Of a DNA stretch of 64,000 bases, positions 18,201-26,413 are shown piece by piece. Origin of the DNA: Thomasclavelia spiroformis DSM 1552 (GTDB lineage Bacteria; Bacillota_I; Bacilli_A; Erysipelotrichales; Coprobacillaceae); the NCBI RefSeq assembly GCF_025149465.1, contig NZ_CP102275.1, positions 2,181,596 to 2,245,595 on the forward strand, written 5' to 3'. The translations under genes and the position numbers were made by a program. Each line of letters opens with the position of its first letter. Within the stretch, counting starts at the first letter, position 1. The notes under the pieces were generated by a model, which was not told the DNA's origin, ran no database searches, and was given only the letters and a program-made list of their open reading frames with translations.

Positions 18201-18463
18201 TAACTGCCGCTTCAATTGTAATTCATTATGATCCATGGTGGAATATGTCAGCACAAAACCAAGCAACCGATCGAGCGTATCGAATTGGCCAAGTAAATAA
18301 TGTTCAAGTATATAAATTAATTATGAAAAATAGTATTGAAGAAAAAATTCAAAAATTACAAGAACAAAAACAAGACTTATCAAATATTTTTATTGAAAAT
18401 AATACTAATAATATTACTAAGATGTCTACAAGTGAAATTATTAGTTTATTTTCAAACGATTAA
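15269..18463 (+). CDS. SNF2-family ATPase with N-terminal SWIM zinc finger
   Basis: The 1064-residue protein starts at ATG 15269. A SWIM zinc finger (CSCPNCHDNELACGH, residues ~71-85) is followed by a long bacterial SNF2-associated region (~90-590). Next comes the SNF2 ATPase core with Walker A DDMGLGKT near 630, DEAQ box near 727 and GTPIENSL near 758, then a helicase C domain ending in QATDRAYRIGQ near 997. It is a DNA translocase that probably remodels DNA-protein complexes, as proposed for Gram-positive SWIM/SNF2 proteins. It is monocistronic with its own terminator, and no methylase or nuclease partner is adjacent. Confidence 0.93.
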   Translation: MYIKDDEINRIFNEKNWKTAHNYYKDNTIINMSVIKYNNEYHIDGNVEIYGRTTTSHIIVDTSGKIISFECSCPNCHDNELACGHIGVLLLKFYSLDMSDIPFQFNQKIDYKAKFEEFERIKEEKMIQAKFNESKQLIQNYLEKKENNITNNLPIELIPNITYSFNRILINYRIGNIKTYLIKNLKEFITDLRYQRTHNYGSKLITDHNYKSFSQDALKQIDFIKDNSEFIDEIERNRSININQYNIDNFFETYLTNLNINMFFTTIDLKNLTINFEDKEDYFEVSLIPNDGELIIGNQYIYYLKDNILNRYSLEMSQITKKLLAILDKENLIVSKEDFGYFGKYIIDQILPYIAITGANIDDYMPCVITLVIYVDLNKFGDLAINLEYHDDEGNILFDGKYIDSYETKLPLKVDNALALIEKYAKYDELTNMYLITNNAEDIYYFIKNILPELNNYCEVFVSEEIKNINKPKNISLNIGIRLKNDLLEIDLDSVNVSKDEIKDILYAIERKKSYHRLKNGEFINLEDKNLNAAYNIIHDLNISNDNIKDSTIVLDKSKALYLNQLSLDNDSIIFNRNQQFQELIDNLTHHNNNYPIPEAYQNILRDYQCEGYRWIKTMSDYGFGGILADDMGLGKTLQMITVLENSKTNNKASIVITPATLILNWKDEINKFSSDLKVLCIIGNTSIRKKSVNEIDNYDVIITSYDYLRRDYDLYKDYLFNYIILDEAQYIKNQATKNAKAVKELSGTHRFALTGTPIENSLAELWSIFDFLMPNYLFTYNYFREHFERPIVRDNDKEVQLQLKKMVEPFILRRTKQDVLDELPDKIENNIKISFSKEEENLYIANLSQINDKLKSALDIEQIDKFQILSMMTRLRQLCCEPRILYNDIQEPSSKMKACLDIIKKAKENKQKVLLFSSFTSSLEFIEKELRKDDISYYVLTGATNKIKRHQLVNAFQNDNTNVFLISLKAGGTGLNLTAASIVIHYDPWWNMSAQNQATDRAYRIGQVNNVQVYKLIMKNSIEEKIQKLQEQKQDLSNIFIENNTNNITKMSTSEIISLFSND

Positions 18464-18489
18464 AAAACTACCAAATTTGGTAGTTTTTT
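18462..18489. terminator. Bidirectional terminator between SNF2 and PTS genes
   Basis: AAAAAACTACC pairs with GGTAGTTTTTT around AAATTT, giving T-runs on both strands between two converging genes. Confidence 0.9.
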
Positions 18490-18491
18490 GT

Positions 18492-19487
18492 TTAAAGACA
18501 ATCTAATTTTAAATCTCCACTTTTTATAAAAGTTAACTTCTTAAACATTTTAAAAATAACATAAGTTAAAAAAGCCGGTGCAATCAAATCAATGACAATA
18601 ACAGGAAGCCAATAACTACTTCCCATTACATTAACTGCTTCTAATATTCCTACAAAACCAGCTGTTCCCATACCAGAACCTACTGAAGAACATGAAATAT
18701 TCAACAAACAAGTAGAAATCGGCGCGATAATAGCACTTACAATAATCGGAGGTAACCAAATCACCGGTTTTTTTACAATATTTTTAAATTGCAACATACT
18801 TGTTCCAATTGCAATCGCTATTACATCACCAATATCATTATCATCTATTGACATAACCGCAAATCCAATCATTTGCCCACAACAACCAGCTAACGCTGCA
18901 CCCGCTGCCAAACCATTTAATCCTAACATTACTCCAATAGCAGCACTTGATATAGGAGCAGTTAATGCCATTCCCATTAAAACTGCCACTACAATCGACA
19001 TTAGTATCGGTTGCATATTCACACCAGTATTGATCAGTTGACCTAGCCACAAGATAAATTCAGTTAAATATGGACCAACCACGAGAGTAATTATCCCCCC
19101 TATTAGAATCGAAACAAAAGGAACCAGTAATATATCAACAGGAGTTTTCCCTTGAATTAAACGTGTAACTTCTACAGCGCCAATAACCGCAACAAAAGCC
19201 GCAATTGGATTTCCGGAACTTGCCACATTTCCATTAAATGTTCCTGCCCCAATACTACCAGCAATTATTGCCGCAATTAAATTTAAGCCTTTAGCATCAA
19301 TCGCATATGATATCGCTACCCCAATTGCTGGTCCCATTAAATATGTGGCTGTTTCACCCCATGTTACTAATTGCGGTATATTAATAAAATTTCCCAATTG
19401 CTTTAAAATAGTTCCAATAATCAAACTACAAAAAAACCCGTATGCCATACCATTTAAGGCTTTAATAAAATAATTCTCTTTTTTCAT
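18492..19487 (-). CDS. PTS EIIC-type membrane protein (PfoR-like, PTS_EIIC_2)
   Basis: The 331-residue protein is almost all hydrophobic, with about eight to ten helices. Gly-rich segments (AYGFFCSLIIGTILKQLG, GPAIGVAISYAIDAKG) are typical of the PTS_EIIC_2/PfoR family. GGAG lies seven bases before ATG 19487. No EIIA or EIIB gene is nearby, and PfoR-type proteins commonly occur alone. PfoR was first described as an effector of perfringolysin expression in Clostridium perfringens, but most relatives have no known substrate. Transport is therefore an inference. Confidence 0.85.
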   Translation of the reverse strand: MKKENYFIKALNGMAYGFFCSLIIGTILKQLGNFINIPQLVTWGETATYLMGPAIGVAISYAIDAKGLNLIAAIIAGSIGAGTFNGNVASSGNPIAAFVAVIGAVEVTRLIQGKTPVDILLVPFVSILIGGIITLVVGPYLTEFILWLGQLINTGVNMQPILMSIVVAVLMGMALTAPISSAAIGVMLGLNGLAAGAALAGCCGQMIGFAVMSIDDNDIGDVIAIAIGTSMLQFKNIVKKPVIWLPPIIVSAIIAPISTCLLNISCSSVGSGMGTAGFVGILEAVNVMGSSYWLPVIVIDLIAPAFLTYVIFKMFKKLTFIKSGDLKLDCL

Positions 19488-19523
19488 CCCTATTCTCCAT
19501 TATCTCATTATTTTTAAATATAA

Positions 19524-19547
19524 AATAAAAAACCTGCTATGCAGGTT
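19524..19547 (-). terminator. Terminator of the Ile-Ile-Ala tRNA array
   Basis: AACCTGC (19531-19537) and GCAGGTT (19541-19547) pair; the minus strand continues TTTTTTATTTTA, 12 bases behind tRNA-Ala. Confidence 0.85.
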
Positions 19548-19559
19548 GTATTTTTACTA

Positions 19560-19635
19560 TGGTGGAGCCTAGCGGGATCGAACCGCTGACCCCCTGCGTG
19601 CAAGGCAGGTGCTCTCCCAGCTGAGCTAAGGCCCC
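19560..19635 (-). tRNA. tRNA-Ala (TGC)
   Basis: The acceptor is GGGGCCT/AGGCTCC with one G-U pair, and CCA is encoded. The loop CTTGCAC on a CCTGC/GCAGG stem gives anticodon TGC. Confidence 0.96.
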
Positions 19636-19652
19636 AATTATTTAATTATATA

Positions 19653-19729
<77 letters not shown>

Positions 19730-19752
19730 ATATATAATATACAATTGATTAA

Positions 19753-19829
<77 letters not shown>

Positions 19830-19848
19830 ATTAACCGACTGCTCAGAT

Positions 19849-19877
19849 ATAATAACATATATATTTTCAGCCGTCAA
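19849..19877 (-). promoter_or_regulatory. Promoter of the Ile-Ile-Ala tRNA array
   Basis: TTGACG (19872-19877) and TATTAT (19849-19854) on the minus strand are 17 bases apart, followed about 7 bases later by a G+C-containing discriminator and the first tRNA. Confidence 0.8.
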
Positions 19878-20035
19878 CACTTAAATTAAACTTTTTTTGA
19901 CTTCTTTTAACACAATTTAATTTTTATCGATATAATAACATAAATTTAAATTATTTTGTTAAAACTTTTTTCTATTATAAATTGAATTTTGCATATTTTT
20001 TATTTTATCCCATACTAATTATATAGGAGGAACTT

Positions 20036-20515
20036 ATGATAAAATTTGCAATATATACTTTTTTAGGCTTTATTATGGAATCTGTTTATATTTCTATATT
20101 AAATAAAAAAATACTTTTTTCTGGTTTATTAAAAGGACCTTGCATCCCTATATACGGTTTTGGAGCATTATTAATTTTAAATATTTCAGGGTATTGTTAT
20201 AATAATATAGATGTCTTTTTTTATTCATTAATTAGTTGTACTTGTTTAGAATATTTGACTCACTATTTTTTATTAAAAGACTCAAATATTGAAATATGGA
20301 ATTATTCTAAAATACCACATAACTATTCTGCAAGAATTTGTATGTTTTATAGCATTATGTGGGGCTTTTTAGGAATAGTTCTAGTTAATTATATCGATCC
20401 ATTTATAAACAAAATTTTGATTCATTTAAATTATAATCTTTTAAATATTTTTGCATTAATATATTTCTTATATATTCTCTACCAATTTTATAACCATAAT
20501 TATAAAATACACTAA
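20036..20515 (+). CDS. CmpB-like integral membrane protein (putative ABC transporter permease family)
   Basis: The 159-residue protein has four to five membrane helices. It carries family signposts GPCIPIYGFGALL near 33-45, CLEYLTHYFLL near 74-84 and WNYSKIPHNYSARICMFYS near 94-112, as in the small 'putative ABC transporter permease' (CmpB-like) family. AGGAGG precedes ATG 20036. No ATPase partner is adjacent, and the family name should not be taken as proof of transport. Confidence 0.8.
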   Translation: MIKFAIYTFLGFIMESVYISILNKKILFSGLLKGPCIPIYGFGALLILNISGYCYNNIDVFFYSLISCTCLEYLTHYFLLKDSNIEIWNYSKIPHNYSARICMFYSIMWGFLGIVLVNYIDPFINKILIHLNYNLLNIFALIYFLYILYQFYNHNYKIH

Positions 20516-20525
20516 ATATATATTT

Positions 20526-20557
20526 AAAAGCAGTTACCCTATAACTGTTTTTATTTT
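20526..20557 (+). terminator. Terminator of the CmpB-like gene
   Basis: AAAAGCAGTTA and TAACTGTTTTT enclose CCCTA and end in a T-rich tail. Confidence 0.8.
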
Positions 20558-20561
20558 TATA

Positions 20562-20602
20562 AATAATAATGAGTATAGATTATATCCATACTCATTATTA
20601 TT
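20562..20602 (-). terminator. Terminator of the amidase gene
   Basis: AATAATAATGAGTAT (20562-20576) and ATACTCATTATTATT (20588-20602) are perfect complements just behind the amidase stop. Confidence 0.85.
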
Positions 20603-20606
20603 TCAA

Positions 20607-21329
20607 TTATTCTAATACCTTTTTCAATTCATTTAAATCAATCGTATCTTCTGGGTATTTTTTTCGATAATTCTCTAACCCATCACAAATCTTTATTGCC
20701 AATTTTTGATGATATTTTGAACTTTGTAACTGTCCTCGTTCATTTGGATTAGATATAAAACCACACTCTATTAATACCCCTAATGTTTTTGTAGCTCTCA
20801 ACACTCGAAAACTAGCACCTGATATCCTTTTTGGACTGCCTGTTACTTCTTTCATTGAGGATTGAATCTCACTAGCTAAACGCTTCCCTTTTTCACTATT
20901 TTGATAATAAAACACTTGTGAACCCCAAGCGCTAGTTGATGGCGTGGAATTTAAATGAATGCTAATTAAATAATCACATTCATACTCATCAATTTTTTTA
21001 ACACGTAAATACATATCGTCTTGTTTAGAATAATGATGATCTCGTCTAGTCATATCCTGATCATCAGTTCTTGTCATATATACTTTAGCACCACGATTTT
21101 CTAATTCTTCTTTTAAAGCAAAAGATATTTTTAAATTTAAATCAGATTCATAAATATTTCCTACACTTGCACCATTATCAAGACCACCATGACCAGGATC
21201 GATAACTACAGAAACATTTTTCAACGTTAATTCTTTACTAACCGGTGTAGTATTATCAAAGAAAAATAATCTAGTACATATATATGAAATTACGGTTACT
21301 ATAATTATTAGATACGTTCTTTTCACCAA
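20607..21329 (-). CDS. N-acetylmuramoyl-L-alanine amidase (Amidase_3, CwlD-like)
   Basis: The 240-residue protein has an N-terminal signal anchor (YLIIIVTVISYICTRLFFF, ~5-23). A zinc amidase domain follows, with ligands in DPGHGG (~44-49), YESDLN (~63), SIHLNS (~122) and the catalytic Glu in IECGFISN (~189). It cleaves the amide bond between MurNAc and L-alanine in peptidoglycan. Its size and lack of wall-binding repeats resemble CwlD, the amidase that prepares spore cortex muramic-delta-lactam. A sporulation role is likely only if the host forms spores. Confidence 0.9.
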   Translation of the reverse strand: MVKRTYLIIIVTVISYICTRLFFFDNTTPVSKELTLKNVSVVIDPGHGGLDNGASVGNIYESDLNLKISFALKEELENRGAKVYMTRTDDQDMTRRDHHYSKQDDMYLRVKKIDEYECDYLISIHLNSTPSTSAWGSQVFYYQNSEKGKRLASEIQSSMKEVTGSPKRISGASFRVLRATKTLGVLIECGFISNPNERGQLQSSKYHQKLAIKICDGLENYRKKYPEDTIDLNELKKVLE

Positions 21330-21371
21330 ATCACCTATCTAACTATATGCTTTGATTAAATAATTTATTTA

Positions 21372-22724
21372 TTATTTTAATATTTTAGTAACTAATTTAT
21401 AAAGTCGTTTAGAATAAGGTGGATATAATGAAACTAAATCTTTTTTGATAAAACGATGATGAATAGTCTGTTTATGACTAAAAGTTATAAAACTATCTTT
21501 ACCATGGTATTGTCCTATTCCTGAATAACGTATTCCTCCAAAAGGAACTTTTGGTGAAATTAAATGTGTTATACAATCATTAATACATGCGCCACCAAAC
21601 GATAAACGCTTTGTTAAATAGTTAATAAACTGTTTATCATTAGAAAAAATATACAAAGCTAGAGGAAATGGGTGTTTTTCAACTAATATTTCAATTTCGT
21701 TTCGATCTTTATATGTGATAATCGGTAATATTGGTCCAAATATCTCCTCATTCATAAAATTACTTTTATTACCATTAACTAATGTTGGCTCAATCCATAA
21801 ATCATCAGCATTATAATTACCACCCGCATAAATTTCTTCACCTTCAAACATTTTAATTAATCTTTTAAAATGTTTTTCATTGATAATTCTCCCATAATCA
21901 TCATTACTTAAAAAAATATTTACCGTTTCTTTCCACAATTCAATAAATTTATCTTTTAAACCCTCTTTAATAATTAAATAATCCGGTGCAACACAAGTTT
22001 GACCAGCATTTAATATTTTTCCCCATGCAATTTTTTGAACTGCATCTTTTAATTTTGCACTTTGATCAACAATAACCGGACTTTTTCCTCCTAACTCTAA
22101 TGTAACAGGAATTAATTGTTCACTTGCTGCAGCCATTATTTTTTTACCAGTTTCAATGCTACCGGTAAAAAATATATGATCAACTTGGCTATGAGTCAAT
22201 TGAATAGTTGTTGATGCATCACCTAAAATACAACAAATATATTCTGCTTCAAAAGTTTCTTTAATAATTTTATCAATTATTTTACTTGTAGCAATTGAAT
22301 TTTCTGATGGTTTGATAATAGCACAATTTCCAGCCGCTATTGCTCCTACTAATGGTTCAAATATTAATTGAAAGGGGTAGTTGAATGGTCCAATAATCAA
22401 ACTAACTCCTAGTGGTCGATAAAATATTTGATCATATGCACCAAATAAATAATATGGTGCTAATTTAGTTTTTGATTTCATCCATTTTTTTAAATGTTTC
22501 TTTGTATTTTCTATGCTACTTAAAACATATCCTATTTCAGTTGAATATGCTTCAAATGCTGTTTTTCTTAAATCAAGGTATAATGCTTCTTCAACTTCTT
22601 TTTGATAATATTTTATTTTTTGATAAAGTAACGTTAATTGTTTCATTCTAAATGCGTATTCGTGTGTTTTTAACGTTTTAAAATAATCACGCTGTTGCTT
22701 AATAATTTGTTCGATATTTTCCAT
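21372..22724 (-). CDS. Aldehyde dehydrogenase (class 3-like, NAD(P)-dependent)
   Basis: The 450-residue enzyme has the Rossmann-type ALDH fold signposts: IIGPFNYPF, FTGSIETGK, the general base Glu in LELGGKSP and the nucleophile Cys in NAGQTCVAP. The motif GGIRYSGIGQYHG near residue 410 and a hydrophobic or basic tail resemble the fatty-aldehyde (ALDH3/YwdH) branch. It oxidises aldehydes to acids. AGAGG lies six bases before ATG 22724. It stands behind the GyrI-like gene with a 57-bp gap. Confidence 0.92.
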   Translation of the reverse strand: MENIEQIIKQQRDYFKTLKTHEYAFRMKQLTLLYQKIKYYQKEVEEALYLDLRKTAFEAYSTEIGYVLSSIENTKKHLKKWMKSKTKLAPYYLFGAYDQIFYRPLGVSLIIGPFNYPFQLIFEPLVGAIAAGNCAIIKPSENSIATSKIIDKIIKETFEAEYICCILGDASTTIQLTHSQVDHIFFTGSIETGKKIMAAASEQLIPVTLELGGKSPVIVDQSAKLKDAVQKIAWGKILNAGQTCVAPDYLIIKEGLKDKFIELWKETVNIFLSNDDYGRIINEKHFKRLIKMFEGEEIYAGGNYNADDLWIEPTLVNGNKSNFMNEEIFGPILPIITYKDRNEIEILVEKHPFPLALYIFSNDKQFINYLTKRLSFGGACINDCITHLISPKVPFGGIRYSGIGQYHGKDSFITFSHKQTIHHRFIKKDLVSLYPPYSKRLYKLVTKILK

Positions 22725-22781
22725 ATTAACCTCTTTATAAATATTTTGTCATTTCCTGGGAAATAATGACTAAAATTAGAA

Positions 22782-23417
22782 TCATTTAATTTCCTTGATT
22801 GGATGTCTAATAACTGTTTTAAGCTTTTCAGCCTTGCACCTCCGCGGATCTGATAAATATATTTCATGATGATATCTTTTATCATTTATATCTAACTTAT
22901 AACCATTTTCTTCAATATATTCATGCATACACTTTACCGTTTCTGGCTCGTTATCATACGGCCCAAGATGCAAACATTGAACACATAATCCTTCATCATA
23001 ACTAAAAAATTCAACACTTGAAAAATCAAGTTTTTTCTTTTTTGTCGCTGTTTCAATTGCCCATTTAAAATCTTTTTTTGTTACAAAATCAGGTAATCGA
23101 ATTAAAGAAATAAATTTCAGTAAATCCTTTCTTGAATAATCCATGCCCTTTATCTCTTCTTGCCACCAAAAGCCTTCCAACGGTGGTACCACATATTCAA
23201 AAAATCCTTCAATTTTATAATCTGATTTATAACTCATTTTTAATGTATACGCAATTCCATAAAGTAACTGGATTGACTTTATATATTCACCTTCTGGATC
23301 ATTAGGATTCCCTTTTCCTCTAACAGCTAAATAATTCATCTTGGGAATCTTTACAATTGTTGGGTTGTTTTTTGGTAAATAAAATTCTTTATATTCTTTT
23401 TTAAAATCAAATGACAT
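22782..23417 (-). CDS. GyrI-like small-molecule-binding protein
   Basis: A 211-residue cytosolic protein of the GyrI-like (SHS2/AraC effector-binding) superfamily. KMNYLAVRGKGNPNDPEGEY near the N-terminus and LHLGPYDNEPETVK near 150 are typical. Relatives bind hydrophobic ligands or act in stress responses; no DNA-binding domain is present. It starts 14 bp behind the GNAT gene, so the two are probably co-transcribed. Confidence 0.87.
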   Translation of the reverse strand: MSFDFKKEYKEFYLPKNNPTIVKIPKMNYLAVRGKGNPNDPEGEYIKSIQLLYGIAYTLKMSYKSDYKIEGFFEYVVPPLEGFWWQEEIKGMDYSRKDLLKFISLIRLPDFVTKKDFKWAIETATKKKKLDFSSVEFFSYDEGLCVQCLHLGPYDNEPETVKCMHEYIEENGYKLDINDKRYHHEIYLSDPRRCKAEKLKTVIRHPIKEIK

Positions 23418-23431
23418 AACTTACATCTCCT

Positions 23432-23959
23432 TTAAATCAAATATTCATATAAATAAAACCAAAGTATCTCATCTTTTCCTCTATCAAAATCTACTTTACC
23501 AACATTTTTAAAGCCATACTTTTGATATAATGAAATAGCCGGTGTATTTTTAACACATACATCAATTCGAATAGTTTTATAGCCTAATTCTTTTCCATAT
23601 ACGATTGCATAATCCAACATTTTAGATGCAATCCCATGTTTTTTAAAATCTGGGTGTACTGCTAGTGTATGAATTACTAATATCTCATTATCTAAAACAT
23701 TAACGGACCACTTACCTTGCATATACCTAGATTCATATTCATTATTTAAAATCATTGTCCCTACTATCTTATGATCAACTCGTAAAACAAATAATGAATC
23801 TTTTTCTATTCCATCATTCGCAATATTTCTAGTTGGATATTCTCCTTCACTCCAACATGCATAATTAATTCCTCTTTGTAATTGTCGACACACACTTATG
23901 TATAAATTTTCTATTTCATCAAGATCTTTTTCACTTGCTTTTTCAATAAAATATTCCAT
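23432..23959 (-). CDS. GNAT-family N-acetyltransferase
   Basis: The 175-residue protein has the acetyl-CoA binding core VIHTLAVHPDFKKHGIASKM (motif A, ~90-109) and the C-terminal NTPAISLYQKYGFKNVG (motif B). The substrate is unknown. It is the first gene of a short leftward pair with the GyrI-like gene. Confidence 0.92.
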   Translation of the reverse strand: MEYFIEKASEKDLDEIENLYISVCRQLQRGINYACWSEGEYPTRNIANDGIEKDSLFVLRVDHKIVGTMILNNEYESRYMQGKWSVNVLDNEILVIHTLAVHPDFKKHGIASKMLDYAIVYGKELGYKTIRIDVCVKNTPAISLYQKYGFKNVGKVDFDRGKDEILWFYLYEYLI

Positions 23960-23999
23960 ATCATTTACCTCAATATTTTTTTATTATTCATATTATATC

Positions 24000-24029
24000 A
24001 AAAAAACGATTGATAAAATATATCAATCG
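24000..24029 (-). terminator. Terminator of ribU
   Basis: CGATTGATA (24007-24015) and TATCAATCG (24021-24029) pair; the minus strand continues with seven T residues. Confidence 0.9.
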
Positions 24030-24041
24030 CTCAAATATAAT

Positions 24042-24599
24042 TTATTCATGTAAAAATTCCGAAATTCTTTTATATAAAAAGAATGTAACCAAACCATTAA
24101 TTCCTGCTTTAATTAAATTAAAACCAACAATAAAAGGCATCAGTCCCCATACAACCTCTTGAGTTACTCCCATAAATAATGGCGTTATAATTAAATTTGC
24201 CACAACCATTACCATTGCCATTGCTAACATTCCACATAAAAGACCAATTATCGCCGCTTTTCTAGTTTTATTTCTACAATAAATAAGCCCTGCAATAATT
24301 ACTAATGTACTTGTTGCAATAATATGCATCAAAATACCATAAAGTCCACTATTTACACTTACTGTTATTCCTTGAATAATTGAAGTAGCTATTGTTAATA
24401 ATAATCCTGTAAATGGACCAAACGCAAATGTTCCAATTAAAATCGGAATATCCGCTGGATCGTATTCCAAAAATGGAACTGCCGGAAAAATAGGAAGATG
24501 AATTACATAAACTAAAATAATTGATATTGCAACTAACATCCCCATTTTCACTAACTTTAGTGTCTTTTTTTTGTTTGAAACCATATTTTCTTGTAACAT
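24042..24599 (-). CDS. ribU: ECF transporter riboflavin-binding S component RibU
   Basis: The start is set at ATG 24599, preceded by TAGGAGGAG, giving 185 residues; the longer open frame only reads through the riboswitch. Five to six membrane helices and the motif EYDPADIP near residue 47 match RibU. RibU binds riboflavin in the membrane and works with a shared EcfT/EcfA1A2 energising module that is not in this window. The FMN riboswitch directly upstream confirms the vitamin. A terminator follows the stop. Confidence 0.94.
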   Translation of the reverse strand: MLQENMVSNKKKTLKLVKMGMLVAISIILVYVIHLPIFPAVPFLEYDPADIPILIGTFAFGPFTGLLLTIATSIIQGITVSVNSGLYGILMHIIATSTLVIIAGLIYCRNKTRKAAIIGLLCGMLAMAMVMVVANLIITPLFMGVTQEVVWGLMPFIVGFNLIKAGINGLVTFFLYKRISEFLHE

Positions 24600-24645
24600 A
24601 CAAACTCCTCCTAATAAAATATTATGAAGAATCTGACAGGCAAAT

Positions 24646-24676
24646 AAAAAGCCTTGGGATACAAATATTCCAAGAC
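24646..24676 (-). terminator. Riboswitch expression-platform terminator
   Basis: On the minus strand GTCTTGG (24676-24670) pairs with CCAAGGC (24657-24651), then CTTTTTATTTG. It lies between the FMN aptamer and ribU and would form when FMN is bound. Confidence 0.85.
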
Positions 24677-24702
24677 TAAAAATACATAAAAAGTATTTTG
24701 TT

Positions 24703-24828
24703 TCTTTCATCCGGACTATACCGTTGGTATGGGATTCTAACCCATTCTGCTTTGAAAATATCAAGCTCGCGGACTTACAGCTAAAACTTTTCACCGCCAG
24801 TGAGGAATTACACCTCGCCCTGAAACAG
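24703..24828 (-). promoter_or_regulatory. FMN riboswitch (RFN element)
   Basis: The minus strand carries the RFN signature blocks in order: TTTCAGGGCGAGGTG, AATTCCTCACTGGCGGT, AAGTCCGCGAGC, AATCCCATACCAACGGTATA and GTCCGGATGAAAGA. These match the FMN aptamer core. With the terminator at 24646-24676 it should shut down ribU when FMN is plentiful. Confidence 0.96.
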
Positions 24829-24910
24829 ATTTTCCTTTTTTATAATAGCACTGGTATATAAATAAGTCAATGTAGAGATTTATTTAATAATATTCATATT
24901 ATCAAATAAA

Positions 24911-24938
24911 TTGTATTTATAAATAAAAAGACTATAAT
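24911..24938 (+). promoter_or_regulatory. Promoter of the small gene at 24988
   Basis: TTGTAT (24911-24916) and a perfect TATAAT (24933-24938) are 16 bases apart. The predicted start point, about 24945, falls next to the left arm of the inverted repeat. Confidence 0.65.
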
Positions 24939-24946
24939 TAAATTAT

Positions 24947-25300
24947 AAAGACATTTCGTTATTCCGATAGCGAAAGGAGATATGACCATGACTCATGCCA
25001 CAAGTATTATTAATCAAAAAATCCAAGAAATGTCTTTAGATTATTTAAAACTAGTTTGTACTAATCATAATGTAAACATTTCTGATCAAAATTTACAAAT
25101 CATTTTATATTTAATAAAAAATAATTCATGTACTGTTATTATTCCTGATTATCATCCAATTATTTATATTGAAATATATAATAGAACTAATGCAACAGTC
25201 TTAAATGATTTCAAACCAATTATTGAAAAAGATTATTTGATTCAGGATATAAAAGAATGTACAAACTAAATCAATTTTAATTTTTTAACGAAATGTCTTT
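24947..25300. repeat. 15-bp inverted repeat enclosing one small gene
   Basis: AAAGACATTTCGTTA at 24947-24961 and TAACGAAATGTCTTT at 25286-25300 are perfect complements. The left arm is at the predicted 5' end of the mRNA, and the right arm is just behind the stop codon. No target duplication flanks the arms. Confidence 0.85.
24988..25269 (+). CDS. Small protein, probably DUF2624/YqfT-like
   Basis: The frame opens at 24982, but AAAGGAG is only two bases from that ATG and eight from the ATG at 24988, which is preferred (93 residues). The pattern INQKIQEMSLDYLKLVC followed by HNVNISDQNLQIILYLI resembles DUF2624 proteins; this match is from memory. It is a soluble protein of unknown function. 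It is enclosed by a 15-bp inverted repeat that could pair the two mRNA ends, and a hairpin TCGTTAT/ATAGCGA sits just before the ribosome binding site. Confidence 0.7.
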   Translation: MTHATSIINQKIQEMSLDYLKLVCTNHNVNISDQNLQIILYLIKNNSCTVIIPDYHPIIYIEIYNRTNATVLNDFKPIIEKDYLIQDIKECTN

Positions 25301-25306
25301 CAAGAC

Positions 25307-25334
25307 AATAGTAATAATATATTAAATTACTATT
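25307..25334 (+). terminator. Hairpin behind the DUF2624-like gene
   Basis: AATAGTAAT and ATTACTATT form a nine-base AT-rich stem. There is no strong T-run, so termination is only likely. Confidence 0.45.
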
Positions 25335-25468
25335 ATTCTATATATTATATTAATCTAGCCAAAACATAGAGAAATTAATTATTTTGGTCCTACTACAAGA
25401 ATCTCTTTAAGTTCGCTAATATTTTTAATTGAATAGGGGCTAAGAATTAAAATCTTTCGCCCCTTTCA

Positions 25469-25502
25469 CAACACCGTGCGTAGGGTTCCCTACACGGCGT
25501 TT
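25469..25502 (-). ncRNA. Group II intron domain V
   Basis: A 34-base hairpin with CCGTGTAGGG and CCCTACGCACGG arms lies immediately behind the reverse transcriptase stop and before domain VI. This is the catalytic core position. Confidence 0.75.
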
Positions 25503-26317
25503 CATAAGTTTATAGAGTTGTAATAATCTAGTGCACTTATAAATCCGTATATTTTTAATACTTCATTTGTAAGTGTCCTTTTTAGTATGAAGCTATTGGC
25601 GATGTGCCAGTAGCTTTTTCTTGTGTTTGCCCATTCCCATGCCTTACTTTTATTAATACCTAGTTTTTGTAAATTTCTATACCTTGTTCTTACTAACTTC
25701 CATCTTTTCCAATATATCATTCGTATTCTTCTTCTCATCCATGAGTCTATTTCCCTTAGATGTTTACTCATATTCGCTATCCTATAGTAATTCACCCAAC
25801 CTGTAATGTATTCTTTTAACTCTTTAGCTAATTCCTTACTTGATATTGGTCGGTTCCTTTTGGTGATTTCCTTTATTCTCTTTTTCATCTTTTCTTTAGA
25901 TTTCTTGTGAACAGTGATTCGTACATTACCACTCTTCTCTATATAAAATCCAAAGCCCAAGAATTTTATATCAGTAATATAGGCTACCTTTGTCTTCTCT
26001 TGGTTCACTTTTACAAATAATTTCTCTTCTAAATATCTTGTCACTGTTTCTTTGACTCTCATTGCACTTCTTTTACTTTTGAATAGTATGACACAGTCAT
26101 CTGCGTACCTTACAAATCGATTTCCTCTTCTTTCCATTTCTTTATCAAATTCATTAAGATATATATTTGATAATAATGGGCTGAGTGGCCCACCTTGGGG
26201 TACTCCTTTTGTAGTTTCTTCAAACTTATGTTTTACTATGACTCCTGCATTGAGATATTTATGTATGAGTGATATAACTCTTCCGTCTTTAATAGTTTGT
26301 GACAATATCTGTATAAG
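25502..26317 (-). pseudogene. ltrA: Group II intron reverse transcriptase/maturase, C-terminal part
   Basis: This is the C-terminal 270 residues of the split maturase. It has GVPQGGPLSPLLSNIYLNEF, the catalytic FVRYADDCVIL, the thumb/X domain and a C-terminal GIIM-type segment (LKRTLTNEVLKIYGF). No endonuclease domain is visible. The frame continues upstream as QLIQILSQTIKDG and joins the N-terminal part at 27639 across one copy of the AAG duplication left by the IS. Confidence 0.92.
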
Positions 26318-26413
26318 TTGATGCTAGAATAAAAACTGTACCAGTTAAATGGAAGAACTAGCTAGTATATGATACAATGTCATAAGCTTAAATCAAAAAT
26401 AGAAAAGGGGTAT

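Noticed and set aside
15269-18463. Part of a DISARM-like or other SNF2 defence island
   Set aside because: The gene is monocistronic between a phosphatase and a PTS gene, with no methylase, nuclease or PLD partner.
24600-24794. Longer N-terminus of RibU from the upstream ATG
   Set aside because: These codons lie in the FMN riboswitch and its terminator; the AGGAGG-preceded ATG at 24599 is the real start.
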